This document shows positions 7,387 through 17,002 of a stretch of DNA of 64,000 bases, one piece after another (within the stretch, counting starts at the first letter, position 1; each line of letters starts with the position of its first letter). The notes under the pieces were generated by a model that was given only the letters and a program-made list of their open reading frames with translations, was not told where the DNA came from and did not search any database. The translations under genes and the position numbers were made by a program. This stretch comes from Arthrobacter sp. SLBN-112 (GTDB lineage Bacteria; Actinomycetota; Actinomycetes; Actinomycetales; Micrococcaceae): positions 1,674,001-1,738,000 of the forward strand of contig NZ_VFMU01000001.1 of the NCBI RefSeq assembly GCF_006715225.1, written 5' to 3'.

Positions 7387-9696
7387 TCAGCCGAAGTATT
7401 TCGGCAGGGTCCCCTCGTGGGCTTCGCGGAGGGCGTCCAGGGACAGGGCCTCCACGCCGTTGATCTCCAGCCTGCCGCTGGCCGCGTCCACCACGCCGAT
7501 GCGGGTGTGGGCGAAGCCGCGGGCCGTGCACATGTCGGTGAAGCGGACTTCCTCGGAGCGCGGGACGCCCACAACGGCGCGGCCCTGCGACTCGGAGAAG
7601 AGCGCCGTGAACAGGTCCACGCCGTCCCGGTCCATGACATCCTGCAGCGCGATGCGGGCACCCACGCCGTAGCGCAGCGAGGACTCCACCAGGGCAGCCG
7701 CGAGGCCGCCTTCGGAGAGGTCGTGCGCGGAGTCGATCATGCCGTCGCGGGACGCGTTGATCAGGATCTCACCCAGTGCGCGTTCGGCTTCGAGGTCCAC
7801 CTTCGGCGGCTGGCCGCCCAGGTGTCCGCGCATGTTGGCCCATTCGGAACCATCCAGCTCCGCGGCCGTGGTGCCCAGGAGGTAGATGGCCTGGCCGTCC
7901 TCACGCCAGCCCGACGGCGTGCGGCGCGCGACGTCGTCGAGCTTGCCCAGGACTGCCACCACGGGGGAGGGGTGGATGGGCGTGCTGCCCGTCTGGTTGT
8001 ACAGCGAGACGTTGCCGCCGGTGACCGGGATGCCCAGCACCATGCAGGCGTCGGACAGGCCACGGATGGCCTCCGCCAGCTGCCACATGACATCCGGATC
8101 CTCGGGTGAGCCGAAGTTCAGGCAGTCGCTGACGGCCATGGGGATGGCGCCCGCGGTGGCAACGTTGCGGTAGGCCTCGGCCAGCGCCAGCTGCGCGCCG
8201 TGGTACGGGTGCAGGTAGGTGTAGCGGCCGTTGGCGTCGGTAGCCAGGGCCACCCCCAAACCGGTTTCCTCGTCCACGCGCACCACGCCGGCGTCATCCG
8301 GCATCGCCATGGAAGTGTTGCCGCCCACGTACCGGTCGTACTGGTTGGTGATCCAGGACTTGGAGCACATGTTCGGCGATGCCACGAGCTCGGTCACAGC
8401 TGCCGCCAGCTCAGCCGGGGCGGCAGGGCGGGCGGCATCCTGGACGGACCCGGTGAAGGTGTCAGCCTGGACGGAATCCTGCCACTCGGGACGGGCGAAC
8501 GGGCGGTCGTAGACCGGGCCGTCGTGAGCCACAGTGCGGGGATCGACGTCGACAATCACCTCGCCTTCCCAGGTGATGATCAGGCGGCCGGTGTCAGTCA
8601 CCTCGCCCAGCCATGAATACTCCACGGCCCACTTGTCCATGACGGCTTCGAACGCCTCGACGTTCTCCGGCGTGACGACGGCCATCATGCGTTCCTGCGA
8701 CTCGGACATCAGGATCTCGCCCGGGGTCAGCGTGGGGTCGCGCAGCAGCACGGAGGTCAGCTCAACCTGCATGCCGCCGTCACCGTTGGACGCCAGTTCG
8801 GACGTGGCGCAGGAGATGCCTGCTGCGCCGAGGTCCTGGATGCCTTCGACCAGCGAGCCCTTGAAGAGCTCCAGGCAGCATTCGATGAGTACCTTCTCGG
8901 CGAAGGGGTCGCCCACCTGGACAGCGGGGCGCTTGGACGGCTTGGTGTCGTCGAAGGACTCGGAGGCCAGCACCGAGGCGCCGCCGATTCCGTCGCCGCC
9001 GGTGCGCGCACCGAACAGGACCACTTTGTTGCCCTTGCCGGAGGCGTTGGCCAGGCGGATGTCCTCATGGCGCATGACGCCCACGGCGAGAGCGTTGACC
9101 AGCGGGTTGCCCTGGTAGACGGAGTCGAACACCATTTCGCCGCCGATGTTCGGAAGGCCGAGGGAGTTGCCGTAGCCGCCGATGCCGGCCACGGCACCGT
9201 GCATGACGCGGGCGGTGTCCGGGTGGTCGATGGCGCCGAAGCGCAGCGGGTCCATGACGGCCACGGGGCGGGCACCCATGGAGATGATGTCGCGGACAAT
9301 GCCGCCGATGCCGGTCGCCGCTCCCTGGTAGGGCTCAACGAACGACGGCGAGTTGTGCGATTCGATCTTGAAGGTCACGGCCCAGCCGTCCCCCAAATTG
9401 GTCACGCCGGCGTTTTCGCCGATGCCCACCAGCATGTCCTTCTTCATTTCCTCGGTGACCTTCTGGCCGAACTGGCGCAGGTGGTTCTTGGAGGACTTGT
9501 AGGAGCAGTGCTCGCTCCACATAACGGAGTACATGGCCAGCTCGGCGCCGGTGGGGCGGCGGCCCAGGACCTTGACGATCTCGTCGAACTCGTTCTGCTT
9601 CAGGCCGAGCTCGGCCCAGGGCAGTTCGGTGTCCGGGGTCTTCGCCGCGTGCTCGACGGTGTCGATGTTGAACTTCTTGGTGGTTTCCGTGGTCAC
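7387..9696 (-). CDS. purL: Phosphoribosylformylglycinamidine synthase subunit PurL
   Basis: Large ATP-dependent subunit of FGAM synthase, the fourth step of purine synthesis. It converts FGAR to FGAM with ammonia supplied by PurQ. At 769 residues it is the small-PurL type that needs PurS and PurQ. The catalytic segment [10 protein letters not shown] places His63 in the active site, and the GGxSVLASE-like glycine loops of the AIRS fold are present. Its ATG overlaps the purQ stop by 4 bp (ATGA). Palindrome C lies 10 bp beyond its stop. Confidence 0.97.
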   Translation of the reverse strand: MTTETTKKFNIDTVEHAAKTPDTELPWAELGLKQNEFDEIVKVLGRRPTGAELAMYSVMWSEHCSYKSSKNHLRQFGQKVTEEMKKDMLVGIGENAGVTNLGDGWAVTFKIESHNSPSFVEPYQGAATGIGGIVRDIISMGARPVAVMDPLRFGAIDHPDTARVMHGAVAGIGGYGNSLGLPNIGGEMVFDSVYQGNPLVNALAVGVMRHEDIRLANASGKGNKVVLFGARTGGDGIGGASVLASESFDDTKPSKRPAVQVGDPFAEKVLIECCLELFKGSLVEGIQDLGAAGISCATSELASNGDGGMQVELTSVLLRDPTLTPGEILMSESQERMMAVVTPENVEAFEAVMDKWAVEYSWLGEVTDTGRLIITWEGEVIVDVDPRTVAHDGPVYDRPFARPEWQDSVQADTFTGSVQDAARPAAPAELAAAVTELVASPNMCSKSWITNQYDRYVGGNTSMAMPDDAGVVRVDEETGLGVALATDANGRYTYLHPYHGAQLALAEAYRNVATAGAIPMAVSDCLNFGSPEDPDVMWQLAEAIRGLSDACMVLGIPVTGGNVSLYNQTGSTPIHPSPVVAVLGKLDDVARRTPSGWREDGQAIYLLGTTAAELDGSEWANMRGHLGGQPPKVDLEAERALGEILINASRDGMIDSAHDLSEGGLAAALVESSLRYGVGARIALQDVMDRDGVDLFTALFSESQGRAVVGVPRSEEVRFTDMCTARGFAHTRIGVVDAASGRLEINGVEALSLDALREAHEGTLPKYFG

Positions 9697-10466
9697 TTGT
9701 CGCCTCCCACAATCTTGTTCAGTACGGAGGTGAAGAAACCCAGTCCGTCGGTGTCGGAACCGCCGATGCCGTCCAGCGATTCGGGGCCGAAGCCAGGCTC
9801 CACGGCGTGCTCCGGGTGCGGCATGAGGCCCACCACGTTGCCGGCGGCGTTGGAGATGCCCGCGATGTCGCGGCGGGAACCGTTGGGGTTGAAGCCAACG
9901 TAGCGGAACACCACGCGGCCCTCGGCCTCAAGGGCGTCCAGGGTCTTCTCGTCCGCGATGTACTGGCCGTCCTGGTTCTTCAGCGGGATGGTGATCTCCT
10001 GGCCCGCCTGGTAGTCCAGGGTCCACGCCGTGTTGCTGTTCTCGACGCGCAGCACCTGGTCGCGGCAGAGGAACTTCAGGTGGTCGTTCTTGATCATCGA
10101 GCCTGGCAGCAGGTGCGATTCGGTGAGGATCTGAAAGCCGTTGCAGATGCCCAGGACGGGCAGCTTGGCGTCGGAGTTGGCGGCGTCGATGATTTTGGAC
10201 ATCAGCGGCGCAAAGCGGGCGATGGCGCCGGCACGCAGGTAGTCGCCGTAGGAAAAGCCGCCGGGGATGATGACGGCGTCCACGTCGCCGAGTTCGCTGT
10301 CACCATGCCAGAGTTCGACGGCGGTACCGCCGGCGAGGCGGACTGCGCGGGCAGCGTCCCGGTCGTCAAGGGTGCCGGGGAAGGTAACGACGCCGATGCG
10401 GGCGCCAGCGAGGCGCGGCTCCGCCGCGACTGCGACGGCTTCGCCGATCAGGGGGAGTTCAGTCAT
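9693..10466 (-). CDS. purQ: Phosphoribosylformylglycinamidine synthase subunit PurQ (glutaminase)
   Basis: Class I glutamine amidotransferase subunit that releases ammonia for PurL, 257 residues. Nucleophile Cys108 lies in GICNGFQIL; the His/Glu of the triad are in MPHPEHAVE near the C-terminus. Residues 1-20 are an extra leader before [11 protein letters not shown], common in actinobacterial annotations. ATG 10466 was chosen because it lies 1 bp after the purS stop with GAGG upstream. A start at 10478 would overlap purS. Confidence 0.95.
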   Translation of the reverse strand: MTELPLIGEAVAVAAEPRLAGARIGVVTFPGTLDDRDAARAVRLAGGTAVELWHGDSELGDVDAVIIPGGFSYGDYLRAGAIARFAPLMSKIIDAANSDAKLPVLGICNGFQILTESHLLPGSMIKNDHLKFLCRDQVLRVENSNTAWTLDYQAGQEITIPLKNQDGQYIADEKTLDALEAEGRVVFRYVGFNPNGSRRDIAGISNAAGNVVGLMPHPEHAVEPGFGPESLDGIGGSDTDGLGFFTSVLNKIVGGDK

Positions 10467-10467
10467 G

Positions 10468-10719
10468 TCAGGCCTCAACGACCTCGACGTTGACGACGTC
10501 TTCGATCACCGGGTTGGACAGGAGGGTCTCTGCGGCATCGCGGGCCTGGGCCAGGATGTCTTCGGTCACCTCGCCGTCGACCGTCAGTTCGAAACGCTTG
10601 CCCTGGCGGACAGAGCTGAAGCTGGTGAAGCCCAGCCGGGGGAGAGCGCCGACGATCGCCTTCCCCTGCGGGTCCAGAATCTCGGGCTTGGGCATGACGT
10701 CAACAACGATCCGGGGCAT
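10468..10719 (-). CDS. purS: Phosphoribosylformylglycinamidine synthase subunit PurS
   Basis: Small structural subunit (83 residues) that bridges PurL and PurQ. It has the family pattern [26 protein letters not shown], then [16 protein letters not shown] 10719 is chosen because AGGAG precedes it at good spacing and family members start MPRIVVDV; a longer frame upstream has no such site. It is the first gene of purS-purQ-purL, and all three junctions are overlapping or 1 bp apart, giving balanced expression of the complex. Confidence 0.94.
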   Translation of the reverse strand: MPRIVVDVMPKPEILDPQGKAIVGALPRLGFTSFSSVRQGKRFELTVDGEVTEDILAQARDAAETLLSNPVIEDVVNVEVVEA

Positions 10720-10856
10720 CCGGCAACTCCTGTGCGTGAGCTTGGGTAAGGGCGCAGCGGAGTGGTGCCGTCTCACGCCGTACCGGGGTGTCGGGGACAG
10801 TTGGTCACCTGCATTGGTTCACCATGAGGTCGGGCGCTCCGCGAGCTTGCCTTACC

Positions 10857-10885
10857 ATTCTACCGGGCCGGGCGCGCCCCTTTGC
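10857..10885 (-). promoter_or_regulatory. Possible purSQL promoter
   Basis: On the minus strand TAGAAT (10862-10857) is a good -10 hexamer about 138 bp upstream of purS. The matching -35 region (GCAAAG or TGCAAA at 10886-10880) is poor. Listed only because the -10 is clean and correctly oriented. Confidence 0.3.
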
Positions 10886-10988
10886 ATTCCGCGGTTTCAG
10901 GGGACCGGGCCGCCCGGTGAGGACCGGAATCCATTGCGCTGTCCGCGTGGTTCTGGAGTTGCCGGAAGGCCTTCACTAGGATTGCTGA

Positions 10989-11174
10989 ATGGCTGAGAAT
11001 TCGAAGTCCGTGCTGTTGCCCGTGGTTGCCGCGGCGGTGTTTGCCGGCCTGGGCAGAATGGTGTTCCAGAAGATAAAGGCGGACCGCCTGGCCCGCGGGA
11101 CACGGGTGACCGGCCCGGTGGATGAAGAAACCAGGCAGTGGATCAGCGACGTGGTGCGCACGCCCCGCCAGTAG
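10989..11174 (+). CDS. Small hypothetical membrane-associated protein
   Basis: 61-residue reading frame. An N-terminal hydrophobic stretch (VLLPVVAAAVFAGLGRMVF, about 8-26) is followed by a basic and polar tail ending RQWISDVVRTPRQ, which suggests a single membrane segment with a cytoplasmic tail. No family recognised. It is divergent from purS across 270 bp. TAGGATTGCTGA before the ATG offers an AGGA Shine-Dalgarno. Codon use fits the surrounding genes, but the evidence is limited by size. Confidence 0.5.
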   Translation: MAENSKSVLLPVVAAAVFAGLGRMVFQKIKADRLARGTRVTGPVDEETRQWISDVVRTPRQ

Positions 11175-11419
11175 CCGCCCGCCATCCTGCCTCCTTGCCG
11201 GGGCGTCCTCCGGGGCGCCCTTTTCCATGCCTGTTTCAATGCCCTCCCTGCTGCATCGCAACCGGTTTGACAAGCGGAAATTTCCCGGATGTGCCCTATG
11301 TCATATCGCGCTCTCAGTCTGTACTCTGTGAACAGTCTGGTCTCAGCAAATTACAAAACCTGTAATTCCCTCTGCAGTTCCAGTCGTCCGGGCTGCCCAC
11401 CAAGGCTGGGTGGTACATC

Positions 11420-14400
11420 GTGAAAGGGTTGCACGTGAAATCAACTGGAAAGAGCCCCTCGCGGGCTGGGGGACTCCGGAAGGCGGCCGCGCTGGCTGTC
11501 GGGTTGCCCCTTCTCCTTAGCTCGCTGGCAGTCGGTCCCGCGTCCGCGGCACCCGGAGACCAGGGCGCGGAGAACGGTTCCTCTACCGCAAAGGACACTC
11601 AATTCAAGGACGGCCGGTACATCGTGGTACTCGCCGGTCCCGCTGCCGCGGCGTATGAAGGGGGAGTTGCCGGACTGGGCGCCACAAAGCCCCAGCTGGG
11701 CAGGAAGCTCGACGCCGGCAGTCCCAACTACCAGGCCTACGACGCCCACCTCCGCAAGCAGCAGCGTGACGTCGCAGCGGCCCAGGGTGTCAGCCCGGCC
11801 AAGCAGTACACCGCGGCCCTGAACGGGTTCACCGCCGAGCTGACCGCAACGCAGGCGGCAGCCCTGTCCAAGGACAGCCGCGTCCTGGTGGTGGCGCCCG
11901 ACGTCGAAAACAGGCCTGGCTACACCACCACCGACTTCCTCAAGCTCACCGGTCCGGACGGCGCGTGGGCCACGCAGTTCGGTGGACAGGCCAACGCCGG
12001 AAAGGGCGTTGTTGTGGGTGTGATCGACTCCGGTTACGCCCCCGACAACCCGTTCCTGCAGGGCGAACCGGTGAAGCCACTGCAGGGTGACCCGCAGGTG
12101 GGCGTTCCCTACCGCACCGGCGACGGCAGAATTGCCATGCTCAAGGCGGACGGCAGCACCTTCGAAGGCGAATGCCAGAAAGGCCAGGGCACCGGAGCCT
12201 CATTTGACGGCTCGCTCTGCAATTCCAAGGTCATTGGCGCCCGCTACTTCGCTGATTCCTTCCTGCAGTACGTCGCACCGGGCAACCGGGCACCGGAAGA
12301 GCAGATTTCTCCGGTGGACGTGGGCAGCCACGGTACCCACACCGCCACCACGGCAGCCGGCAACGCCAACGTCGAGCAGGTGATCGACGGAGCCAGCTTC
12401 GGAAAGAGCTCCGGTGTTGCCCCTGCCGCCAAAGTCTCGGTGTACAAAATCTGCTGGGAGGACACCAACCCGGACACCGGTGGCTGCTACTCCTCAGCGT
12501 CTGTTGAGGCCGTGGATGCAGCCATCAAGGACGGCGTCGATGTCCTGAACTACTCCATTTCCGGCAACAACAACAGCACCACCGATCCCGTGGCGCTGGC
12601 ATTCCTCAACGCTGCCGCTGCCGGCGTGTTCGTTTCGGCCTCTGCCGGCAACTCGGGTCCTGCAGCCTCCACCGTGAACCATGCCTCACCCTGGCTGACC
12701 ACGGTGGCTGCTTCCACCTTCCCCAGCGACCTGGTGGGAACGGTCAAGGTCTCCGACGGATCGCTGTACCGCGGCGCATCCATCATGAAGTCGGAAGTGG
12801 CGGACAAGCCGGTTGTCCTCGCTGCCGCCGCCGCAGCCCCGGGCGCTGCAAACCCCAACCTTTGCGGCCCGGGTACCCTCGACGGCTCCAAGGTGGCCGG
12901 TAAAGTAGTCGTCTGCGACCGCGGCGTTATCGACCGGACCGCCAAGAGCCAGGAAGTCCTGGACAAGGGCGGCGTGGGCATGATCCTGGTGAACCTCACC
13001 AGCAGCTCGGAGGACGCCGACAACCACGTTGTCCCCACCGTCCACGTCAACGCCCCCAAGAGCCTGGAACTGAAGTCCAAGCTGGAAGCCAACCCGGCGC
13101 TGACTGTCAGCCTGGTCAAGGGCGACCTGACTGGCCTGCCGCCGGCCGCGGCACCCCAGATCGCAGGGTTCTCGTCCCGCGGACCCACCCTGGCGTCCAG
13201 TGGTGACCTGCTTAAGCCAGACATTTCCGCTCCGGGCGTCAACGTCCTGGCGGGTGTCTCCACCATCGGCAACGACGGGGACCAGTTCGGATTCATGTCC
13301 GGCACCTCCATGGCCGCACCGCACATCGCCGGTTTCGGTGCCCTGGTCCTCAGCAAGCAGCCGAAGTGGACGCCCGCAATGGTGAAGTCCGCCATGATGA
13401 CCACCGCCTACCCGCTGGTCAATGCCGACGGTTCGCCCAACACCGACCCGTTCCAGGGCGGCGCCGGCCACATCGATTCCACCCGCGTCCTTGATCCCGG
13501 ACTGGTCTACGACTCGGGAATCCAGGACTGGCTGGGCTTCCTGAACGGCCAGGGCGTTGAGACGGGGGCCCCGCAGGCCGGCAGCATTGCCGCCCGCGAC
13601 CTCAACCTGCCCTCCATCGCGCTAGGCAGCCTGGTGGGAGAAGTGCAGGTGAAGCGCAAACTCACAGCCCTGGTGCCGGGGATGTACTACCCCGAGGTAA
13701 ACATGCCGGGCTTCAACGTCAACGTCGAACCCAAGGCGCTGAATTTCGCCAAGGCCGGCCAGTCCCGTGAAGTAGCCGTCACCATCCGGAACGCCAGCGC
13801 GCCGGTGGGCAAGTTCAGTACCGGAAGCCTCACCTGGAAGGGGCCCCGGACGGTGACGTCACCCATCGCCATCCGGCCGGTTGATGCCCAGATTGCCCCG
13901 TCGTTCTCCTTCAGCTCGGCTACAGGCACCGGCAGTGGCTCCATGGAGCTCGTTTCCGGCTCCGACAGCCCCATCGCCGTCGGCGTGGAGGGCCTGGCAC
14001 CCCTGAGCCAGACCGCCATCACCAAGACCCCGGGCGAGTACGCACCCACGAATGACGCGCACAACGCCGTGCTCCAGGTGAAGGTGCCGGCAGGTGCCTC
14101 GTTTGCGCGGCTGGGCATCCAGGCGCAGTCGAACGACGTCGACTGGGACATGGTGGTCTACGCACCGAATGCGTCGGGCGGGCTGACCCCCATGCAGGTG
14201 GCTACGGCATCGGCCAGTGAATTCCTGGACCTGGAATCGCCGAGGGCCGGCACCTACTACGTGGTGGCCAACCTGTACGCCACACCGGACAACGGCCCGG
14301 CTACAGCTTCGGTCCAGGCGGTGACCTTCGCAGGCGACGCGGGCAACCTCACCGTGGACCCCAACCCCATTGTGGCGCCCAACGGAACCGCCACCTCGGC

Positions 14401-14566
14401 GACCCTGAACTGGACGGGACTCCAGGAGGGGTCCTACCTCTCCCGGTTGAGCCTTGGCAGCAACGGCATCAAAACCTGGGTGAACGTGCAGGTGGGACAG
14501 GGCTCTGCCCCCGCCCCGGCCGGCGCTCCGCAGCTTGACCAGGCCCAGGCGGTACCCGGAACCTGA
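11420..14566 (+). CDS. Secreted subtilisin-like serine protease (S8) with PA insert
   Basis: 1048-residue exported protease. The signal peptide (basic start, hydrophobic 22-38) ends near ASA-APG at 44. An inhibitor-I9-like propeptide spans about 64-165. The S8 catalytic domain has Asp203 (VIDSGY), His304 (SHGTHT) and Ser630 (GTSMAAPH). A PA domain is inserted near 490-550 (KVVVCDRGVIDR...GVGMILVN), as in plant and actinobacterial subtilases. The C-terminal 350 residues resemble Fn3-like and pre-peptidase beta domains. The GTG start is supported by the signal peptide. A strong terminator follows, and two subtilisin-inhibitor-like genes lie just beyond. Confidence 0.93.
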   Translation: MKGLHVKSTGKSPSRAGGLRKAAALAVGLPLLLSSLAVGPASAAPGDQGAENGSSTAKDTQFKDGRYIVVLAGPAAAAYEGGVAGLGATKPQLGRKLDAGSPNYQAYDAHLRKQQRDVAAAQGVSPAKQYTAALNGFTAELTATQAAALSKDSRVLVVAPDVENRPGYTTTDFLKLTGPDGAWATQFGGQANAGKGVVVGVIDSGYAPDNPFLQGEPVKPLQGDPQVGVPYRTGDGRIAMLKADGSTFEGECQKGQGTGASFDGSLCNSKVIGARYFADSFLQYVAPGNRAPEEQISPVDVGSHGTHTATTAAGNANVEQVIDGASFGKSSGVAPAAKVSVYKICWEDTNPDTGGCYSSASVEAVDAAIKDGVDVLNYSISGNNNSTTDPVALAFLNAAAAGVFVSASAGNSGPAASTVNHASPWLTTVAASTFPSDLVGTVKVSDGSLYRGASIMKSEVADKPVVLAAAAAAPGAANPNLCGPGTLDGSKVAGKVVVCDRGVIDRTAKSQEVLDKGGVGMILVNLTSSSEDADNHVVPTVHVNAPKSLELKSKLEANPALTVSLVKGDLTGLPPAAAPQIAGFSSRGPTLASSGDLLKPDISAPGVNVLAGVSTIGNDGDQFGFMSGTSMAAPHIAGFGALVLSKQPKWTPAMVKSAMMTTAYPLVNADGSPNTDPFQGGAGHIDSTRVLDPGLVYDSGIQDWLGFLNGQGVETGAPQAGSIAARDLNLPSIALGSLVGEVQVKRKLTALVPGMYYPEVNMPGFNVNVEPKALNFAKAGQSREVAVTIRNASAPVGKFSTGSLTWKGPRTVTSPIAIRPVDAQIAPSFSFSSATGTGSGSMELVSGSDSPIAVGVEGLAPLSQTAITKTPGEYAPTNDAHNAVLQVKVPAGASFARLGIQAQSNDVDWDMVVYAPNASGGLTPMQVATASASEFLDLESPRAGTYYVVANLYATPDNGPATASVQAVTFAGDAGNLTVDPNPIVAPNGTATSATLNWTGLQEGSYLSRLSLGSNGIKTWVNVQVGQGSAPAPAGAPQLDQAQAVPGT

Positions 14567-14585
14567 CCGGGAAAGCATGGGGGGA

Positions 14586-14622
14586 GGTCCCGGGCGGTCA
14601 TCAGGCCGCCCGGGACCTTTTC
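14586..14622. terminator. Rho-independent terminator between subtilase and SSI-like gene
   Basis: GGTCCCGGGCGG (14586-14597) pairs perfectly with CCGCCCGGGACC (14606-14617) around an 8-base loop and is followed by TTTT. It ends the plus-strand subtilase transcript and may also serve the convergent minus-strand gene. Confidence 0.85.
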
Positions 14623-14656
14623 CGTTGCCGCACCCGAAAGGCCATGCAATGCAGGG

Positions 14657-14989
14657 CTAGGCGGCCGTACCACCCAGCAGGGGGCCCATGGCCTTCCACC
14701 GTGCGATCTCGCACCCGTCGGTGCGGGTGAAGGTCGAGTTGACGGGGCGGCCATGGAAGGTGCCGGTGACCACCGCAACCTGCGGGCCGCCGTACTGTTG
14801 GGTGCACAGCTTGGGCGGCCCGGGTTTCGGAAAAAAGACTTCCTCACCGAACCGCTCCACGGCGGCCAGGGCGGCCCCGGGCCGGGGCAGGGTGGTGCCC
14901 GCGGCGGGAGCGCCGTCTGTGGCCACAAGCCGGAACACATGCTCAGGCGCGTCCGGGTCCTCCCGGATCCTGATGGTCAGGTCGATCAC
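14657..14989 (-). CDS. Subtilisin-inhibitor-like (SSI) domain protein lacking a signal peptide
   Basis: 110-residue protein whose C-terminal half matches SSI-type inhibitors: LCTQQYGGPQVAVVTGTFHG, then STFTRTDGCEIARW. Only the second disulfide pair (the Cys of LCTQQYGG and the Cys of DGCEI) is present. The first pair of normal SSI proteins is missing and there is no signal peptide. Its GTG overlaps the stop of the upstream gene (GTGA), so it is translationally coupled to it. It closely resembles the exported lipoprotein at 15896-16459. Whether it inhibits proteases, and where, is unknown. Confidence 0.72.
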   Translation of the reverse strand: MIDLTIRIREDPDAPEHVFRLVATDGAPAAGTTLPRPGAALAAVERFGEEVFFPKPGPPKLCTQQYGGPQVAVVTGTFHGRPVNSTFTRTDGCEIARWKAMGPLLGGTAA

Positions 14990-15909
14990 CGTGGCGCCCG
15001 GTCTGACAGGGCCCCAAGCTCAACGACGAGGCGTTCCCGGAGGATCCCCGCTTCCGTGGCGAACGCCCGCTGGTGTTCGACATAAGCTGCCTTGCCCTTG
15101 GGTGTCTCTATGGGGATGGCGGGGTAGCCCCAATCGGCCAGGTCGTAGGGGGAAGCCTGCATATCCATGCCCCTGATCCGCCAGGAGAGTTCAAAGCAGT
15201 CCATGACCACCTCGCTGGACAGCGCCGGCAGCAGCTTGTACGCCCACTTGTAAAGGTCCATGTTGGCGTGCAGGCAGCCCGGCTGCTCCAGGTGGCGCTG
15301 CGTGTCCCGGCTGGGGGAGTGCTCGTTGAGCGGGATGGCGTCCGGGGTGTAAAAGCGGAACGCGTCGAAATGGGTACAGCGGATCCTGTTGTCCTCCACC
15401 ACCCGGTCCGTGCCGGCCGCTCCCAGGCGCAGCTGCAGATACTCGTGGCGGAGGTCGAACTTGTCCTGGCGGTAGACCATGGCCCACTCGTGGAGGCCAA
15501 AGCAGCCGAACTGCGCCGGCCTGGCCGCCGTCCCGCGGAGGATGATTCCGGCGAAGTCCACGGCCTCCTTGCGGTCGGCAAGGAAGGCGGTCCGGTCGAA
15601 GGTAACTGCGGTGCTTCCCGCAGCCAGCCCCAGGGAGGCAAGTTCGCCGTCGTCGAGCATCCGGTAATGCTTCCACCCCAGCCGCGCGGCTGCCTGTCCG
15701 CCGGTGAGGACCGCTCCAGCACCGGGGTGCCAGCGCTTCAGCTGGCCGGGCTTCTGGGTGTAATAGGTGAAGAGGAAATCCTCCACCGGGTGTTTCTGCC
15801 CCGCCGACCGTCGGGCCAGGTAGGGGTCGGCGTAGCGGCTGACGCGCTGGATGTGGGCTTCTTCCCGCGCCAACGCATCCTCCGCCGCCAGAAGCTTAAG
15901 AGGCTCCAC
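14986..15909 (-). CDS. Uncharacterised protein of the family usually labelled 3-methyladenine DNA glycosylase
   Basis: About 307 residues. Conserved blocks are KHPVEDFLFTYYTQKPGQLKR, RWHPGAG, FGCFGLHEWAMVYR and QPGCLHANMDLYKWAYKL. From memory these typify an actinobacterial family that databases call 3-methyladenine DNA glycosylase. No AlkA/Tag/AAG motif such as a helix-hairpin-helix with Gly/Pro-Asp loop was recognised, so the label is doubtful. Several starts are possible; GTG 15909 fits the expected N-terminus (about 6 residues before AAEDALAREEAH) and overlaps the upstream stop by 14 bp. It sits between two SSI-like genes. Confidence 0.7.
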   Translation of the reverse strand: MEPLKLLAAEDALAREEAHIQRVSRYADPYLARRSAGQKHPVEDFLFTYYTQKPGQLKRWHPGAGAVLTGGQAAARLGWKHYRMLDDGELASLGLAAGSTAVTFDRTAFLADRKEAVDFAGIILRGTAARPAQFGCFGLHEWAMVYRQDKFDLRHEYLQLRLGAAGTDRVVEDNRIRCTHFDAFRFYTPDAIPLNEHSPSRDTQRHLEQPGCLHANMDLYKWAYKLLPALSSEVVMDCFELSWRIRGMDMQASPYDLADWGYPAIPIETPKGKAAYVEHQRAFATEAGILRERLVVELGALSDRAPR

Positions 15910-16459
15910 CGGCGGCACCCAGTACATCCTTGGCAGCATCCCAGGCACTGATTTCGCATCCGTTGCTCCGCGCAAAGGAGGACTCCACCGCTACGCCGTC
16001 CACCATGCCCGTCACGGTCGCTTTTTGGGGACCACCGTACTGCTGGGTGCACGGCCGGGACGTTCCGGGCTCCGCCGGTGACAGGATGCCCGGGTTGGCC
16101 TTCAGGGCTGCGCAGGCCGCAGCGGCATTCGGGTGGCTGCTTTCCGCGGCCGGCGTGCCGGAGGAGCAGACCAGGGTGTAATCGAGCTCGGCCGCGCCCG
16201 GGGACGGCACCACCGTGATGGCGAGTTCCGCGTTTCCCTGACCTGGGCCGGCACTTGGCTGCGACGTGGCGGGAGCGGGCGCCGGTACCGAGGTTTCGGT
16301 GTCGGGGGAGGGGGTGGCAGGGCCGGCGGGAGAGCTTCCTGCGGAGGAGGAAGAAGGAGCTGTTGAGGCCGATGCGCCATTGTCAGGAGTGCCGCTGCAA
16401 CCGGAAATCAGCCCGGCGGCAACCGCCAGGACCGCTGCGAGCACGCGGAAATTGCGCAT
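15896..16459 (-). CDS. Subtilisin-inhibitor-like (SSI) lipoprotein
   Basis: 187 residues. The lipobox ISGC (Cys21) ends a hydrophobic signal, so the protein should be anchored outside the membrane. A Ser/Pro/Thr-rich linker (about 28-75) leads to an SSI domain with four cysteines (LVCSSG, AAACAAL, RPCTQQYGG, NGCEISAW), enough for the two family disulfides. By alignment with Streptomyces SSI the reactive loop follows the third Cys, giving Thr-Gln-Gln rather than Pro-Met-Val, so specificity may differ. The nearby secreted subtilase is an obvious candidate target. Confidence 0.85.
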   Translation of the reverse strand: MRNFRVLAAVLAVAAGLISGCSGTPDNGASASTAPSSSSAGSSPAGPATPSPDTETSVPAPAPATSQPSAGPGQGNAELAITVVPSPGAAELDYTLVCSSGTPAAESSHPNAAAACAALKANPGILSPAEPGTSRPCTQQYGGPQKATVTGMVDGVAVESSFARSNGCEISAWDAAKDVLGAAGGAS

Positions 16460-16487
16460 CAGGCTTCCTCTCCTTGGTCCAGTTATT

Positions 16488-16988
16488 CTAGTCGCTTGAC
16501 TGGGACGTCGCGGCGATCAGACCCATCATGGATGCGTGCAGCTCCGTGACCTGGTCCCGGGTCAGCCCCAGCCGCTCCATCATGGTCCCCGGTACCTGCA
16601 GGGCCTGCTGCCGCAGTGCCGCACCTTTGGGCGTCAGTTCGACGGCGAGTGCACGCTCGTTTCCGTCCGCGCGGCGCCGCGTGATCAGCTCCGCTGCCTC
16701 GAGCCTGCGGAGCAGGGGGGATATGGTGGCGGGCTCCTGGGCGAGGGCCTCGCTGATGTTCCGTACCGTCCGTGGGCTGTCTTCCCACAGGCAGAGCATC
16801 ACCAGGTACTGCGGATGGGTGAGGTTGAGTTTCTCGAGTACCGGCTTATAGGCACCCACCACGCTGCGGGCAGCCACCGTGAGGGCAAAGCAGAGCTGGT
16901 GTTCCAGCAGCAGGTCTTCCTCCTGCACTTCAGCCGGCTCTGCTGCGGCGGGCCTAGCCGCGTCCGTTTCTGCTGTCGTGGTGCTCAT
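16488..16988 (-). CDS. MarR family regulator, OhrR-like
   Basis: 166-residue winged-helix regulator. The segment HQLCFALTVAARSVVGAYKP followed by LTHPQYLVMLCLWED is the OhrR signature, with the peroxide-sensing Cys in QLCFAL. The wing is RRRADGNERALAVELT. In OhrR proteins oxidation of this Cys by organic peroxides releases DNA. No ohr gene is adjacent; a small gene of unknown role is divergent. ATG 16988 has GGGAGG upstream. A perfect TTAGTGCACTAA palindrome lies 15 bp above the start and is the likely operator. Confidence 0.86.
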   Translation of the reverse strand: MSTTTAETDAARPAAAEPAEVQEEDLLLEHQLCFALTVAARSVVGAYKPVLEKLNLTHPQYLVMLCLWEDSPRTVRNISEALAQEPATISPLLRRLEAAELITRRRADGNERALAVELTPKGAALRQQALQVPGTMMERLGLTRDQVTELHASMMGLIAATSQSSD

Positions 16989-17002
16989 GCGTCCTCCCAT
17001 TG

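Noticed and set aside
11195..11225. Terminator after the small gene at 10989-11174
   Set aside because: GGGCG and CGCCC with a following TTTT form only a 5-bp stem with a 10-base loop, too weak to list.
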